Assembly (NCBI RefSeq): GCF_002205645.1
Contig: NZ_NIOF01000004.1
Coordinates: forward strand, 1-64,000
Source of the DNA: Roseateles aquatilis
Lineage (GTDB): Bacteria > Pseudomonadota > Gammaproteobacteria > Burkholderiales > Burkholderiaceae_C
Direction: 5' to 3'
DNA: 64,000 bases
Positions 1 through 15,905 of this stretch are shown one piece after another. How positions within the stretch are numbered: the first letter of the stretch is position 1; every line of letters begins with the position of its first letter. Below the pieces are notes generated by a model that made no database searches, was not told the DNA's origin, and saw nothing but the letters and a program-made list of their open reading frames with translations. Made by a program: the position numbers and the translations under genes.

Positions 1-115
1 CCACCGAAAAACGACTCCGTCTCACGACTTCTCCTTCGCCCCTTGCCGGGGCCGAATCGCCGAAAGACTAACGCTCAGAGCGTCTCGATTTATTCAATGC
101 AGATCAGCCTCGCCT

Positions 116-147
116 CATAAAGCTGCCGCTGGCAGCTTTATGTTTTT
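116..147 (+). terminator. Rho-independent terminator
   Basis: A perfect 12-bp inverted repeat (arms 116-127 and 131-142, 3-nt loop) is followed by five T on the + strand. The T tract lies only on the + side, so it should stop rightward transcription from a gene left of the window. It faces the end of the leftward desaturase gene at 212. No gene is visible in 1-211. Confidence 0.8.
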
Positions 148-211
148 CCGGGACCCGCTAGCGGCCGTGCGCTCGCATGGCGCTCGGACATCCCACCCGG
201 TCCCCATCCCT

Positions 212-1341
212 TCACGTCGACGTCGGCGCTGTGGACGCTCCACCAGGCGGCTTGATCGGCGGCGTTTCCGGTGTTGACGGGCCATCATGCGCGGGATGCG
301 CCGCCGACGCCGCGCGCGCCTTGAGCGCGGGCCGGTAGTACTCGTCGAGGAAGCGCTGCCGGTCGTCCCGGTAGGACGCCACCGCGCCCAGGCGATGCAG
401 CAGCCGGATGTAGAGCCAGGCGCAATCCAGCTGATGCCACAGGAAGCCCGAACGGGCGCTGCTCGGGAACAGGTGATGGTTGTTGTGCCATTCACCGCCG
501 AACACGCCGGGCCGCCATTGATTGACGGACATGTCGCGCCGATTGAAGTCCACGCCGTCGCGACGCAGGTCCCGGCCGCGTCCGTGCCCCTGGTAGTTGA
601 AGGTGCGCACCCCCACCGACCACAGCAGCACGCCGCTGAACAGCGCCAACGCCAGCGCATGGCCGCCGATCGCGTAGTACACCGCGTACCAGAACGTCCA
701 GCTCAGCACGCCATGCGCGATCAGCGCCGCCGGGTGGCTGACCGAGCCCCAGCGCTGGTACTGGCGATAGCTGTTCAGATGAATGCCGGTATGCGCCAGC
801 ATCTTCACGGTCCGCGCATAGTCGTCCTCGGACAGGTCGTGCGCGATGGGCTGGTGGTTGATGTCCGCGAGGAAGCAGTAAAGGAAGCCCGCCGATGCGT
901 TGTACGGATCGCCCGGCTGGTCCGACTTGACGTGATGCACCTGGTGCGAGACGACATAGATCTCCTCGGGCACGACTTTGGGCACTAGGTTCTGCGTCAC
1001 GAAGCGCCACGCGCCGTGGCGGAACGCGAAGGCCCGATGCGTGCAGTAGCGGTGATACCAGATCGTGCCGTGCGTGCTCATGCCGCCGACGCCGAACAGC
1101 AACGCCAGCGCCAGCAGGCCGCCGCTGAAGTGGTACTTCACGAACAGCACCGGCGCCGGCAGCAGGCACAGCACCCAGACCCAGGCGATCACGCAGATCC
1201 AGTTCTTGCGCGTCCGCAGCACGTTGCATCGCGCCAGCGCCTCGCGGAGGATCTGCCGTGGCGTGGGGCGGACAAGCCCGCCCGCGGCATCGACCCAGCC
1301 ATAGCTCGGCGCGCGCAAAACCCTGTCGATGAATGCCATCT

Positions 1342-1345
<4 letters not shown>
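212..1345 (-). CDS. Membrane fatty acid desaturase (acyl-CoA/acyl-lipid delta-9 type)
   Basis: Integral membrane di-iron desaturase of about 377 residues that should insert a double bond into an acyl chain held as a thioester or lipid. The three histidine clusters of the family are visible: HRYCTH after the first membrane segments, HQVHH, and HNNHH near the C-terminus. Hydrophobic stretches such as WVLCLLPAPVLF and LLALALLFGVGG are the membrane segments. The tail is Pro/Ala-rich and probably disordered. The start (ATG, MKMAFIDR) overlaps the stop of the upstream NRPS gene by 4 nt (ATGA), so it is translationally coupled and last in the leftward NRPS operon. This suggests it desaturates the acyl part of the product. 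The substrate (ACP-, CoA- or lipid-bound) cannot be told from sequence. Confidence 0.9.
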
Positions 1346-4727
<3,382 letters not shown>

Positions 4728-4731
<4 letters not shown>

Positions 4732-4928
4732 GCGCGCACTCCCTTCAGCGCATCGCGCAGGCTGGCGGGCGTCATGTCGAGCCAGTGCGTCTCTATCCAG
4801 GCCAGGCAGTCGGCCTTCGGCCCCTGGACGCCCACGTCCGCCCACCCCGCGGGCAAGGACCGGGCCCGCGGCCAGATCGCGTGCTGGTCTTCGTGGTTGC
4901 GGACCACGACATAAAGTTGATCGCTCAT
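4728..4928 (-). CDS. MbtH-like NRPS chaperone
   Basis: A 66-residue MbtH-family protein, which binds NRPS adenylation domains and is often needed for their folding or activity. Family residues are present: NHEDQHAIWP near the N-terminus, PAGW, and the C-terminal CLAWIETHW-DMTPASLR block. It lies directly upstream of the C-A-T NRPS with a GTGA overlap, so that A domain is the obvious client. The start MSDQLYVV is chosen because it matches the family's N-terminus. An in-frame ATG at 4964 would add 12 residues unlike the family. Confidence 0.93.
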
Positions 4929-4996
4929 GCGGCTTCCTGGAAAAACGTCATCGTTCCTCTCCATCCGAGGTCGTCGTCAGGCCGGGACCTGCTCCG

Positions 4997-6826
4997 TCAC
5001 ATGCACGGCCCCGTCAGCGCCTTGTCTTCCGGCCCCGGCTGGAATTGCAGCGCCGCCTGTCGCGCATACCGGCCGCCCAACGCCATCAACGACGCGTGCG
5101 TGCCCGTCTCCACGACCCGGCCATGCTCCATCACCAGGATCCGGCTCGCCTGCTTGACCGTGGCCAGCCGATGCGCGATGACCAGCGTCGTGCGGCCACG
5201 CATCGCCGTGTCCAATGCCTGCTGGACCAGCCGCTCGGACTCGGCGTCCAGCGCGCTGGTGGCCTCGTCCAGCAGCATCAGCCGGGGGTTCTTCAGCAGC
5301 GCGCGCGCGATGGCGATCCGCTGCCGCTGGCCACCGGACAGACGCACCCCACGCTCGCCGAGGAAGGTCTGATAACCCTCCGGCAAACGCTCGATGAACT
5401 CGTGCGCGGCCGCCAGCGCGGCGGCCTGCAGGACCTCCTCGTCGCTGGCGTCCTCGCGGCCGTAGCGGATGTTCTCCATCACCGAGGTCGAGAAGATCAC
5501 CGTCTCCTGGAGCACCACCCCGATCGAACGACGCAACGCCTGCAGGTCCAGGTCGCGAAGATCCACGCCGTCGAACTCGATCGCGCCATGGCGCGGGTCG
5601 TAGAAGCGCAGCAGCAACTGGAAGAGCGTGCTCTTGCCCGCGCCGGAACTGCCGACGATGGCGATCGTCTCGCCCGCGGCGATCTTCAGGTCCAGCCGCG
5701 CGAGCGCCGGCTCGAGCGGGCGCGACGGGTAGTGGAAGACCACGCCGGACAGGCTCACGGCCGCGCCCCGGCCCGCCGGGCCGGCGAGCGGCCTGGGCGC
5801 GAGCGCGCTGGCCACGGGCGAGCGCAGGGCCAGCAGCTCCAGCAGGCGCTCCGCCGCCCCGGCCGCGCGCTGGAAATCGCCCGCCACTTCCGATAGCGCG
5901 CTCACGGCGCTGCCCACGATCATGGCGTACAGGATGAACTGGCCCAGCGTCCCGGCGCTCATGCGGCCCTGCGCCACCTGGCTGCTCCCCAGCCAGAGCA
6001 CGAACACGATGGCGCAGGCGGACAGCACGATCGCCCACGTGTTGATCAAGGCGCGGAACCGGATCCGTCGCAGCGACGTGCTCATCGCCAGATCCGTCGC
6101 ATCGGCGTAGCGGCGCAGCTCCGCCGGCTCGCGCGTGAACGCCTGCACCGTGGGCATCGCGTTCAGCACCTCGGCGGCCACCGCCGCCGTGTCGGCCACG
6201 CGCAGTTGCGTGTCCCGCGACAGCGCGCGTGCCCGCCGCCCCAGCGCCGCCATCGGCACGCTGCCCACGACCAGCAACGCCAGGATGACGCCGGTCAGCA
6301 TCGGACTGGTCATGAACAGCACAATCGTGCCGCCCAGCAGCAGCACCAGGTTGCGCGTGGCGATGCTGAGGCTGGTGCCGATCAGCAACTGGATCAGCAG
6401 CGTGTCGGCGGTCAGGCGCGACAGCACCTCGCCGGTCCTGGCCGACTCGAAGAACTCCGGGCTCTGCCGCAGGACATGGCGGTAGACGGCCTTGCGCAGG
6501 TCGGCGACAACCAGCTCGCCCGCGCGCTGCACCAGGTACAGGCGGGCACCGGTGGCCAGTCCCAGCACCAGCGCCACGCCCAGCAACGCCAGGAAGGTCG
6601 CCGTCGAGCCATCGATGAACAGGCCCGCGTCCGGCGACGGACGGCCCAGCCCCGCGTCGATCATCCGGCGCGCCGCGTAGGGCAGCACCAAGGCCGCGCC
6701 GGCCGCCAGCAGCAACGCGATCGCGGCCTGGACGAACTGCCAGCGGCGCCGCGCCATGAACGGCAACAGGCCCTGCAGCGCTTCCAGGCGTCGCCATTTC
6801 GTCCGCTCCAGGCGTGCCCTCAGCAT
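4997..6826 (-). CDS. ABC exporter, fused membrane and ATPase domains (MsbA/lipid-exporter type)
   Basis: About 609 residues in the half-transporter layout: six membrane segments (about 25-310), then one ATP-binding domain (about 360-590). Walker A GSSGAGKST, signature LSGGQRQR, Walker B LMLLDEAT and switch His (VIAHRLAT) are all present, so it should be active as a homodimer. It lies between the FkbH megasynthase and the MbtH gene in the leftward operon, so it probably moves the product or an acylated intermediate across the inner membrane. The start (MLRARLERTKW) is preceded by GGAGGG about 8 nt upstream. Longer readings overlap the end of the upstream gene. Confidence 0.9.
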   Translation of the reverse strand: MLRARLERTKWRRLEALQGLLPFMARRRWQFVQAAIALLLAAGAALVLPYAARRMIDAGLGRPSPDAGLFIDGSTATFLALLGVALVLGLATGARLYLVQRAGELVVADLRKAVYRHVLRQSPEFFESARTGEVLSRLTADTLLIQLLIGTSLSIATRNLVLLLGGTIVLFMTSPMLTGVILALLVVGSVPMAALGRRARALSRDTQLRVADTAAVAAEVLNAMPTVQAFTREPAELRRYADATDLAMSTSLRRIRFRALINTWAIVLSACAIVFVLWLGSSQVAQGRMSAGTLGQFILYAMIVGSAVSALSEVAGDFQRAAGAAERLLELLALRSPVASALAPRPLAGPAGRGAAVSLSGVVFHYPSRPLEPALARLDLKIAAGETIAIVGSSGAGKSTLFQLLLRFYDPRHGAIEFDGVDLRDLDLQALRRSIGVVLQETVIFSTSVMENIRYGREDASDEEVLQAAALAAAHEFIERLPEGYQTFLGERGVRLSGGQRQRIAIARALLKNPRLMLLDEATSALDAESERLVQQALDTAMRGRTTLVIAHRLATVKQASRILVMEHGRVVETGTHASLMALGGRYARQAALQFQPGPEDKALTGPCM

Positions 6827-6869
6827 CGACGCGACCCTCCGGCCGTCCGCCGCCCGGCGTGTCGCGGCC

Positions 6870-10411
<3,542 letters not shown>

Positions 10412-10418
<7 letters not shown>

Positions 10419-11278
10419 GCGCTCCTCCAGTTCATCTGCGCGCGACGTCCTTCCGGCGATTCGAAGAGCCAGTCCAGCAGCAGCACGGGGTTGTCGACGA
10501 ATGTGGCACCGCGCTCGATCAGATGGCCATCGAGCGCCCCGCGGAGCACGCGCAGACGCCGGGGATCCGCGACATCGAGGACATCGCGCAACGCGGCGAT
10601 CAGATCGGACGGCACGCCGACGAGCGCCAGCTCGTGAAAGATCCACGTCGTGGGCGGCGGCCAGGTCCCTCGCTGCAGGAACAGCAGCCTGGCCGCGGCA
10701 AGGACCAACTGCGTCCGCAGGAGCGTGACGGCCTCTCGCTGATGGCGCCGCAAGGCCGACTGAATCTTGCCGATCACGAAGGTCACCTCGAAGTAATGCA
10801 CCTTCAGGCGATCGGTGGCCATCACGTGCGGCACCTTGGCGACACGGGCCAGCAATGACGCCAGTTGCCCGTCACGATCGAACAGGATCCGGGCATGCAC
10901 GGCCCGGTAGTGCTCCAGGTCGACCTGCGGCGCGCCGAGTTCGGCGATGGAGACGAACTTCAGGTCCGCGACCTTGCGCCCGTCCTTCCAGAGCCGCTGG
11001 AATGCGAACTCGGGATCCATCCGTGGCGCCTCGGGCTCGACGACCACGCAGAGATCGGCATCCGAATCATCGTCGCCATAGGGCCGCGTGGAAGAGCCGT
11101 GCAGGAACGCGCCAATCACGCCGGCACTCTCGACGAATGGGCGCACCCAGTCTCGGGCATCCGCCACGCGCTGCTCGATGGCCCGGCCGTCCGGCGTCGT
11201 CAATGAATCCGGCTCGGTGTGACGTGATTGAATCAATGGTCCCGCGATTGATCGACTCGAGTCGGATAGAGTGCTCAC
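10412..11278 (-). CDS. Nucleotidyltransferase-fold protein, first gene of the NRPS operon
   Basis: About 288 residues with a minimal nucleotidyltransferase motif FLHGSSTRPYGDDDSDADL (GS plus DxD pattern) near residues 58-76, typical of antibiotic nucleotidyltransferases and DNA polymerase beta-fold enzymes. The rest is helical and not matched to a known family by eye. It overlaps the FkbH megasynthase start by 7 nt, so it is made together with it. It could adenylylate a pathway intermediate or the product (self-protection), but substrate and role are unknown. The start given is GTG at 11278. There is no convincing Shine-Dalgarno sequence, and no other Met until about residue 87, so the N-terminus is uncertain. 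Confidence 0.72.
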
Positions 11279-11510
11279 CCAATTGCCTTCAGAAGTATTC
11301 TTTGAATCGACGGCTCGTTTTCAGAATAATCGGCGGCCCCGCGCCTGTCCACTCGGCATTTACAGCATCATTGCCGCCCGACGTTGCCGCCACACTACCG
11401 CCGTCACGCGTGACGATTCATTCGAGTCAATTGTGGCGGGGACAACGACACCCCGTGATTACCCTCTCTCACGATCATTCCCGATGTCTCCATTTCCAGG
11501 ATTGAATGGC
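11279..11510. promoter_or_regulatory. Divergent promoter region of the biosynthetic locus
   Basis: This roughly 230-nt gap separates the leftward NRPS operon from the rightward thioesterase. It is clearly more AT-rich than its surroundings (for example around 11285-11335 and 11410-11480), as expected for promoters on both strands. I could not pick a confident -35/-10 pair or a regulator site. Confidence 0.5.
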
Positions 11511-12404
11511 ATGCTGCCCAAGAGCGGACGCCCCTTCCGCATCCACGACAAGGGGTCGCGCGCGCCCCTTGTGATGTGCCATGCGATCGCGGGCACGGTC
11601 TTCTTCTATTACCACCTGCAGCGCACCGGCCTGCTGCAAGGCCCCCTGCACGCCATCCAGGCCTGCGGACTGGAGGACGGCGAGGAGCCGATGGGCACGG
11701 TGCAGGCCCTGGCGGCGCGCAATCTGCAGGTGATCGCGCAGGAACAAGACCTGGAGTCCGTCCATCTCGGCGGCTACTCGTTCGGATGCATCGTGGCCCT
11801 GGAGATGGCTCGCCAGCTGGAGGCGGCCGGCCTGACGCCGCGTCCGCTGATCCTCCTCGCGCCGAGCCCGCCGACCCAGGTGACGGACCAGACACCTGAC
11901 GCCGAGCGGTCCGCCATCGTCGAGGCGCAGACGGCGTCGCTGCTGAAGACGGCGCTGCGCGGCATGGACCGGTTGGTGCCCCGCCGCTACAAGGACCGTC
12001 TGTCCCATCTCTACCGCACCCACCTGCAGGCCTACCATGCCCACAGGCCGTCGGCGGTGAATTGCGAGATCGCCGCCTTCGTCCCCCTGGGCGAACGCGC
12101 CGACTCGCGCGCCGCGGTCATCGATCACTGGCGCGGCCTCAGCCACACCCGCTGCAGCGTGCATGACGCGGGCGGCGACCACAAGACGATGCTGCGCGCG
12201 CCCCACACGGCCCCGCTGGTGCGGGCCTTCGAAAGCGTGCTGCGCGAGGCGGCCGAGGCTCGCCACGCCATGGCCGCGCCGGATGCGCCCGCCCCCATTC
12301 CGGCCCTGCCCCGGCGGCGCGGCGCGGCGACGGTCTCGTCGCCCGCCATGCAGGGCATGGCGCCCGGCCTCGCGCATTCAGCGCGCCTCGACGAAAACGA
12401 CTGA
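11511..12404 (+). CDS. Stand-alone thioesterase / alpha-beta hydrolase
   Basis: About 297 residues, alpha/beta-hydrolase fold of the NRPS/PKS thioesterase type. The nucleophile elbow is GGYSFG (Ser about 90), an oxyanion-side motif PLVMCHAIAG lies near the N-terminus, and a likely catalytic His is in GGDHKTML. The NRPS proteins here lack a TE domain, so this enzyme is a candidate to release the product or to edit misloaded carriers. The chosen ATG has AGGA 9 nt upstream; an in-frame ATG at 11484 would add 9 residues but lacks a visible ribosome site. The Pro/Arg-rich C-terminal tail (last 50 residues) overlaps the opposing KAS gene by 27 nt. Confidence 0.82.
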   Translation: MLPKSGRPFRIHDKGSRAPLVMCHAIAGTVFFYYHLQRTGLLQGPLHAIQACGLEDGEEPMGTVQALAARNLQVIAQEQDLESVHLGGYSFGCIVALEMARQLEAAGLTPRPLILLAPSPPTQVTDQTPDAERSAIVEAQTASLLKTALRGMDRLVPRRYKDRLSHLYRTHLQAYHAHRPSAVNCEIAAFVPLGERADSRAAVIDHWRGLSHTRCSVHDAGGDHKTMLRAPHTAPLVRAFESVLREAAEARHAMAAPDAPAPIPALPRRRGAATVSSPAMQGMAPGLAHSARLDEND

Positions 12405-13574
12405 GGCATTCAATCCGCCGAAGGCGAACGAATTGGACATCACCGCCCGCACGGCATGCGGGCGCGCGATGTTCGGCACGCAGTCCAGCGCGCACTCGGG
12501 GTCGGCCTCGTCGAAATTCGCCGTCGGCGGCACCAGGTGATGCTGCAAGGTCAGCACGCTGGCGACGGCCTCGAGGCCGCCGGCCGCGCCGAGCGCGTGC
12601 CCGGTCACCGACTTGGTCGACGACACCAGCGGCACCGTCTCTCGGCCAAAGACGGCGTGCAACGCCTCCGTCTCGACGCGATCATTGGTCTTCGTGCCAG
12701 TGCCGTGCGCGTTGACGTAGTCGATCTCCCGCGGCAGCAACTGGCTGGCGGCGAGCGCCGCGCGCATCGCGCGCGCCATGCCGTCCGCGCTGGGCTTGGT
12801 CAGATCCCCGGCATCCGCGCTCGATCCATACCCCGCGTAGCGCGCGCGCATCGGCGCCTTGCGAGCGCGCGCATGCGCCTCCGATTCCAGCACGATCAGT
12901 CCCGCGCCTTCGGCCAACACCAGGCCGGCGCGTCCGCGGGCGAAAGGGCGGCAGGTGTCGGTCGCGAGAATACCCATCGCCTCCCACGCGCGCAGGGTGC
13001 CCACGGTGAGGCAGGCCTCCACGCCCCCCGTCACCGCGACATCGACGACGCCGGACTGGACCAATTGCGCCGCCACGCCGATCGCGTGCGTGCCCGACGC
13101 GCAGGCGCTGGATAGCACGAAGGCCGGCCCTTGCAGGCCGAATGCAATCGAGACCCAGCTCGCGGTGGAACTGCCCATGATCTTGGGGACGGCCAATGGG
13201 CTGATGCGTCCATGGCCCTGCCGATAGAGCAGCTGGTACTGTTGCTCGGTCGTCGTCTGACCGCCCGCGCCATTTCCTATGACAACCGCGACTCGAGTCG
13301 GGTCATAACTGCCCGGCGTCAGTCGGGCATCGTCCAGCGCGCGCGATGCCGCCGCGATGGCAATCAGCGCGGAGCGATCGCACATCAATGGACGAGCGAT
13401 CGGCACGTCCTTCAATGCATCGATGCCGAGCTCGGCGGCGAGGATACGCGACGGAAGCACGCTGCGCGCCGGTGAAAACGCCGATGTCGCCGTCACGAGT
13501 GACGCCCAGAAGTCATCGAGTGACGATCCATTCGGAGCCACCACTCCCAGTCCGGAGACGCAGACATTGACCAT
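12378..13574 (-). CDS. FabF-like beta-ketoacyl-ACP synthase (KAS II type)
   Basis: About 398 residues, full-length decarboxylating condensing enzyme of the thiolase fold. The catalytic triad is visible: Cys in SSACASG (about 158), His in NAHGTGTKTND (about 290) and His in KSVTGHALGAAGG (about 326). FabF enzymes extend an acyl-ACP with malonyl-ACP. In this setting it may build or extend the acyl chain used by the locus rather than serve housekeeping synthesis. The start MVNVCVSG follows GAGAGGGTTC on the coding strand. A GTG/ATG reading 16 residues further upstream is possible but lacks such a site. The gene is convergent with the thioesterase and overlaps its end by 27 nt. Confidence 0.9.
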   Translation of the reverse strand: MVNVCVSGLGVVAPNGSSLDDFWASLVTATSAFSPARSVLPSRILAAELGIDALKDVPIARPLMCDRSALIAIAAASRALDDARLTPGSYDPTRVAVVIGNGAGGQTTTEQQYQLLYRQGHGRISPLAVPKIMGSSTASWVSIAFGLQGPAFVLSSACASGTHAIGVAAQLVQSGVVDVAVTGGVEACLTVGTLRAWEAMGILATDTCRPFARGRAGLVLAEGAGLIVLESEAHARARKAPMRARYAGYGSSADAGDLTKPSADGMARAMRAALAASQLLPREIDYVNAHGTGTKTNDRVETEALHAVFGRETVPLVSSTKSVTGHALGAAGGLEAVASVLTLQHHLVPPTANFDEADPECALDCVPNIARPHAVRAVMSNSFAFGGLNASVVFVEAR

Positions 13575-13783
13575 GAACCCTCTCCATTGATCGTTGGCAC
13601 ATTGACGAATGCGAGAGTCCATTCATGCGGACCCAATGCCTTCGATTGAGGCGCGAATGTACCCGCATCAATGCCATCAGTGACTCCCCTCGGTGTCTTA
13701 TCTTGTTCACATTCGATTCGACGCGTCTCCGCCTCTCCTAGAATGAAAAAAACCTGTCAACAAGAACCACAGGGAGGAAGCGT
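13575..13783. promoter_or_regulatory. Divergent promoter region between KAS and desaturase
   Basis: A 209-nt gap between oppositely oriented starts. On the + strand TAGAAT at 13739-13744 could be a -10 box with a weak TTCGAC at 13717-13722 (16-nt spacer), followed by an A-rich leader and a strong GGGAGGAAG ribosome site before the ATG at 13784. The promoter call is tentative; the ribosome site is clear. Confidence 0.45.
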
Positions 13784-14719
13784 ATGCATGCAACGCGGCT
13801 GACATTGCCCGCGAAGCTCATGCAGCCAGTGGCCTGGCAGAAATGGAAGGCACTTGCCTACCTTGCCGCGCTATCGCTGTCGACGATTGCCGGGGCGCGC
13901 TACGCGGGCCCCTTGCCGCTCGTCGTCCAATCGGCCTGCGCGCTGATCGGCGCATTGCAGTTCATTGGCCTGTTCAGTCTGCTTCACGAGTCGTCCCACG
14001 GGCACCTGGCCGCCAATCGGCGCGTCAATGCGTGGCTGGGCGAATGCCTGTGCGTCGTCGTGGGCACCTCGTACGTGGGCTACCGCCTCGCGCACCTCGC
14101 CCATCACGCCAACTTCCGCACCGAGCGCGACCCGCAGGAAATCATCTACCCGCGCCGCTCCAATGCCGCGACGTCGGCGCTGCTCCTGGTCGCGAGCCTC
14201 GTCGGCGCGCCGATCTTCCTGCTGCTGCGTTCGCCCTATACGGCGCTGAAGCACAGACAGGGCTGGGCGGCGGCGCTTCGGGGGCCGATGCTCGCGGTCC
14301 TCTTCTACGCCCTGCTCTGGCAACTGCTGCCGGCGCCGGAATGGCGCTTCCTGGTCATCACCGTCGGGGTCGCGCTGCTGATCGGCAGCATGAATGACAT
14401 CGTCTACCACCAGGGCCTGGCGGCGCACGACAGCCTGGCGGCCTGCAGTTCATTCGATTGCGATGTCTTCGGCCAGATGTTCCTCAGCGGCGCGAACCGG
14501 CATGCCGAGCATCACGTGTATCCCGGCGTGCCGGGCCCGCATCTGGTGGAGGTGTCCCGCCTGGTGCGCGACGACCTGGCGGCGCATGGCGCCGTTTATG
14601 ACCTGGGATTCACGGTCGCATTCGTGCGCCGGCTGGTGGGGGGGCCGCTCTTCCTCCCGAGCCATTCGGCGGATGAATCGCGGCCACGGACCGGCAATGC
14701 CCGTCAATTGATCGACTGA
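13784..14719 (+). CDS. Second membrane fatty acid desaturase/hydroxylase
   Basis: About 311 residues, di-iron membrane enzyme. Its histidine boxes are HESSHGH, HLAHHA and HAEHHVYP, a spacing unlike that of the desaturase at 212-1345, so the two are not simple duplicates. Membrane segments include LAALSLSTIAGA, LIGALQFIGLFSLL and LLLVASLVGAPIFLLLL-like stretches. Members of this superfamily desaturate, hydroxylate or acetylenate acyl chains. It heads the rightward series of KAS III, monooxygenase, KR-ACP, acyl-AMP ligase and ACP, so an ACP-bound acyl substrate is likely but inferred. It has a strong Shine-Dalgarno sequence (GGGAGG) upstream. Confidence 0.88.
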   Translation: MHATRLTLPAKLMQPVAWQKWKALAYLAALSLSTIAGARYAGPLPLVVQSACALIGALQFIGLFSLLHESSHGHLAANRRVNAWLGECLCVVVGTSYVGYRLAHLAHHANFRTERDPQEIIYPRRSNAATSALLLVASLVGAPIFLLLRSPYTALKHRQGWAAALRGPMLAVLFYALLWQLLPAPEWRFLVITVGVALLIGSMNDIVYHQGLAAHDSLAACSSFDCDVFGQMFLSGANRHAEHHVYPGVPGPHLVEVSRLVRDDLAAHGAVYDLGFTVAFVRRLVGGPLFLPSHSADESRPRTGNARQLID

Positions 14720-14740
14720 ACGAGCCAACGGAGCAACAGC

Positions 14741-15856
14741 GTGGCGTATCGAATGATTTCCCAGAGGTTGGCGGTGCGGGGCACGGGCATCGCGATGCCG
14801 GGCGCGCCGGTGTCCAACGCCGACCTGGTGCGTTTCTTCGAGCGGTCGGCCAGCGGCCAGCTCTCCGCCTTCGTGGGCAGCCTCGCGGACGAGCTGGGGG
14901 TGCTGCGGCGGCACCTCTGCCGGGACCTGGTCAGCAACTTCGAAGTCCCGCGCGCGGGGGACACCAATCCGGAGCTTTCGGCCCGGGCCGTGACCGCGGC
15001 GCTGGCCGATGCGGAGCTGCAGATCGACGACATCGACGTGCTGATCGGCCACACCACCTCGCCGCACACGCTGCTGCCGCCCAATACGTCCTGGACCGCG
15101 GATCAACTCGGCTTCACCGGCCAGTACATGGAGCTCCGCCAGGCCTGCACGGGATTCGCGAACGCGCTCACCATCGCCAGCGCCATGCTGCAATCGGGCG
15201 CGGCGGACCGGGTGTGCATCGTGGGCAGCGAGACCGGGTCAGTCTTCTACGACGTCCAGGAGGCCCTGCGCGATCGCAGTCAGTTGGTGACGGCCGCGCA
15301 GATGGGCGACGGCGCCGGCGCGGTGATCCTGTCCCGGCAGGCCGATGCGCCGACCGCCGGCTCCATCGACCATGTTTACTTCGGCAACCTCGGGCAGCAC
15401 AAGCCCACCGCCTTCAGCCTGGTGACAGGCGGGTCCTCGCAACCCTATGTCGCCGAGACCCCCGGGCCGCGCGGCTTCTACAACGCCTACAGCCTCGCGC
15501 GCGATTCGGGGCTGGAGCTGTTCCAGAAGGGGTTCGAGGCCCTGGCCTCGGTCGGCCTGGATGGCGCCACCGTGCGTCGTTTCCTGCCGCACCAGGCCAA
15601 CGGCCGCATGGGCATGGTGCTGTCGCCCTTGCTGGGCATCGACGAGTCGCGCTTCCACAACCACGCCGTCAAGTACGGGAACACCGGCTCCGCCTCGACC
15701 TGGATCGGACTGCATTCGGTGCGCTCGGAACACCTGCTCCGGCCGGGCGAGGTGCTGGGCGTGCTCGGCGCCGAGGCGACGAAGTTCATGTTCGGCGGCT
15801 TCGCCTACTTCGAGGGTCAGCGGGCGCCGTCGACCTCGCTGGCGATGGCGGCATGA
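14741..15856 (+). CDS. KAS III-like ketosynthase
   Basis: About 371 residues, thiolase-fold condensing enzyme related to FabH and to KAS III-like enzymes of secondary metabolism. The Cys-His-Asn triad is intact: Cys in RQACTGFA (about 136), His in LPHQANGRM (about 284) and Asn in KYGNTGSAS (about 314). Such enzymes start chains from an acyl-CoA or act as acyl transferases or condensing enzymes on an ACP-bound intermediate. The start is GTG at 14741 with GGAG about 8 nt upstream, 21 nt after the desaturase stop, in the same operon. Its divergence from typical FabH (longer N-terminus, no obvious housekeeping neighbours) supports a pathway-specific role. Confidence 0.88.
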   Translation: MAYRMISQRLAVRGTGIAMPGAPVSNADLVRFFERSASGQLSAFVGSLADELGVLRRHLCRDLVSNFEVPRAGDTNPELSARAVTAALADAELQIDDIDVLIGHTTSPHTLLPPNTSWTADQLGFTGQYMELRQACTGFANALTIASAMLQSGAADRVCIVGSETGSVFYDVQEALRDRSQLVTAAQMGDGAGAVILSRQADAPTAGSIDHVYFGNLGQHKPTAFSLVTGGSSQPYVAETPGPRGFYNAYSLARDSGLELFQKGFEALASVGLDGATVRRFLPHQANGRMGMVLSPLLGIDESRFHNHAVKYGNTGSASTWIGLHSVRSEHLLRPGEVLGVLGAEATKFMFGGFAYFEGQRAPSTSLAMAA

Positions 15857-15905
15857 GCGCGCCCCACTCGTCGTCCATGGCGCCGTCGCGACAGGAAGGG
15901 CCGTC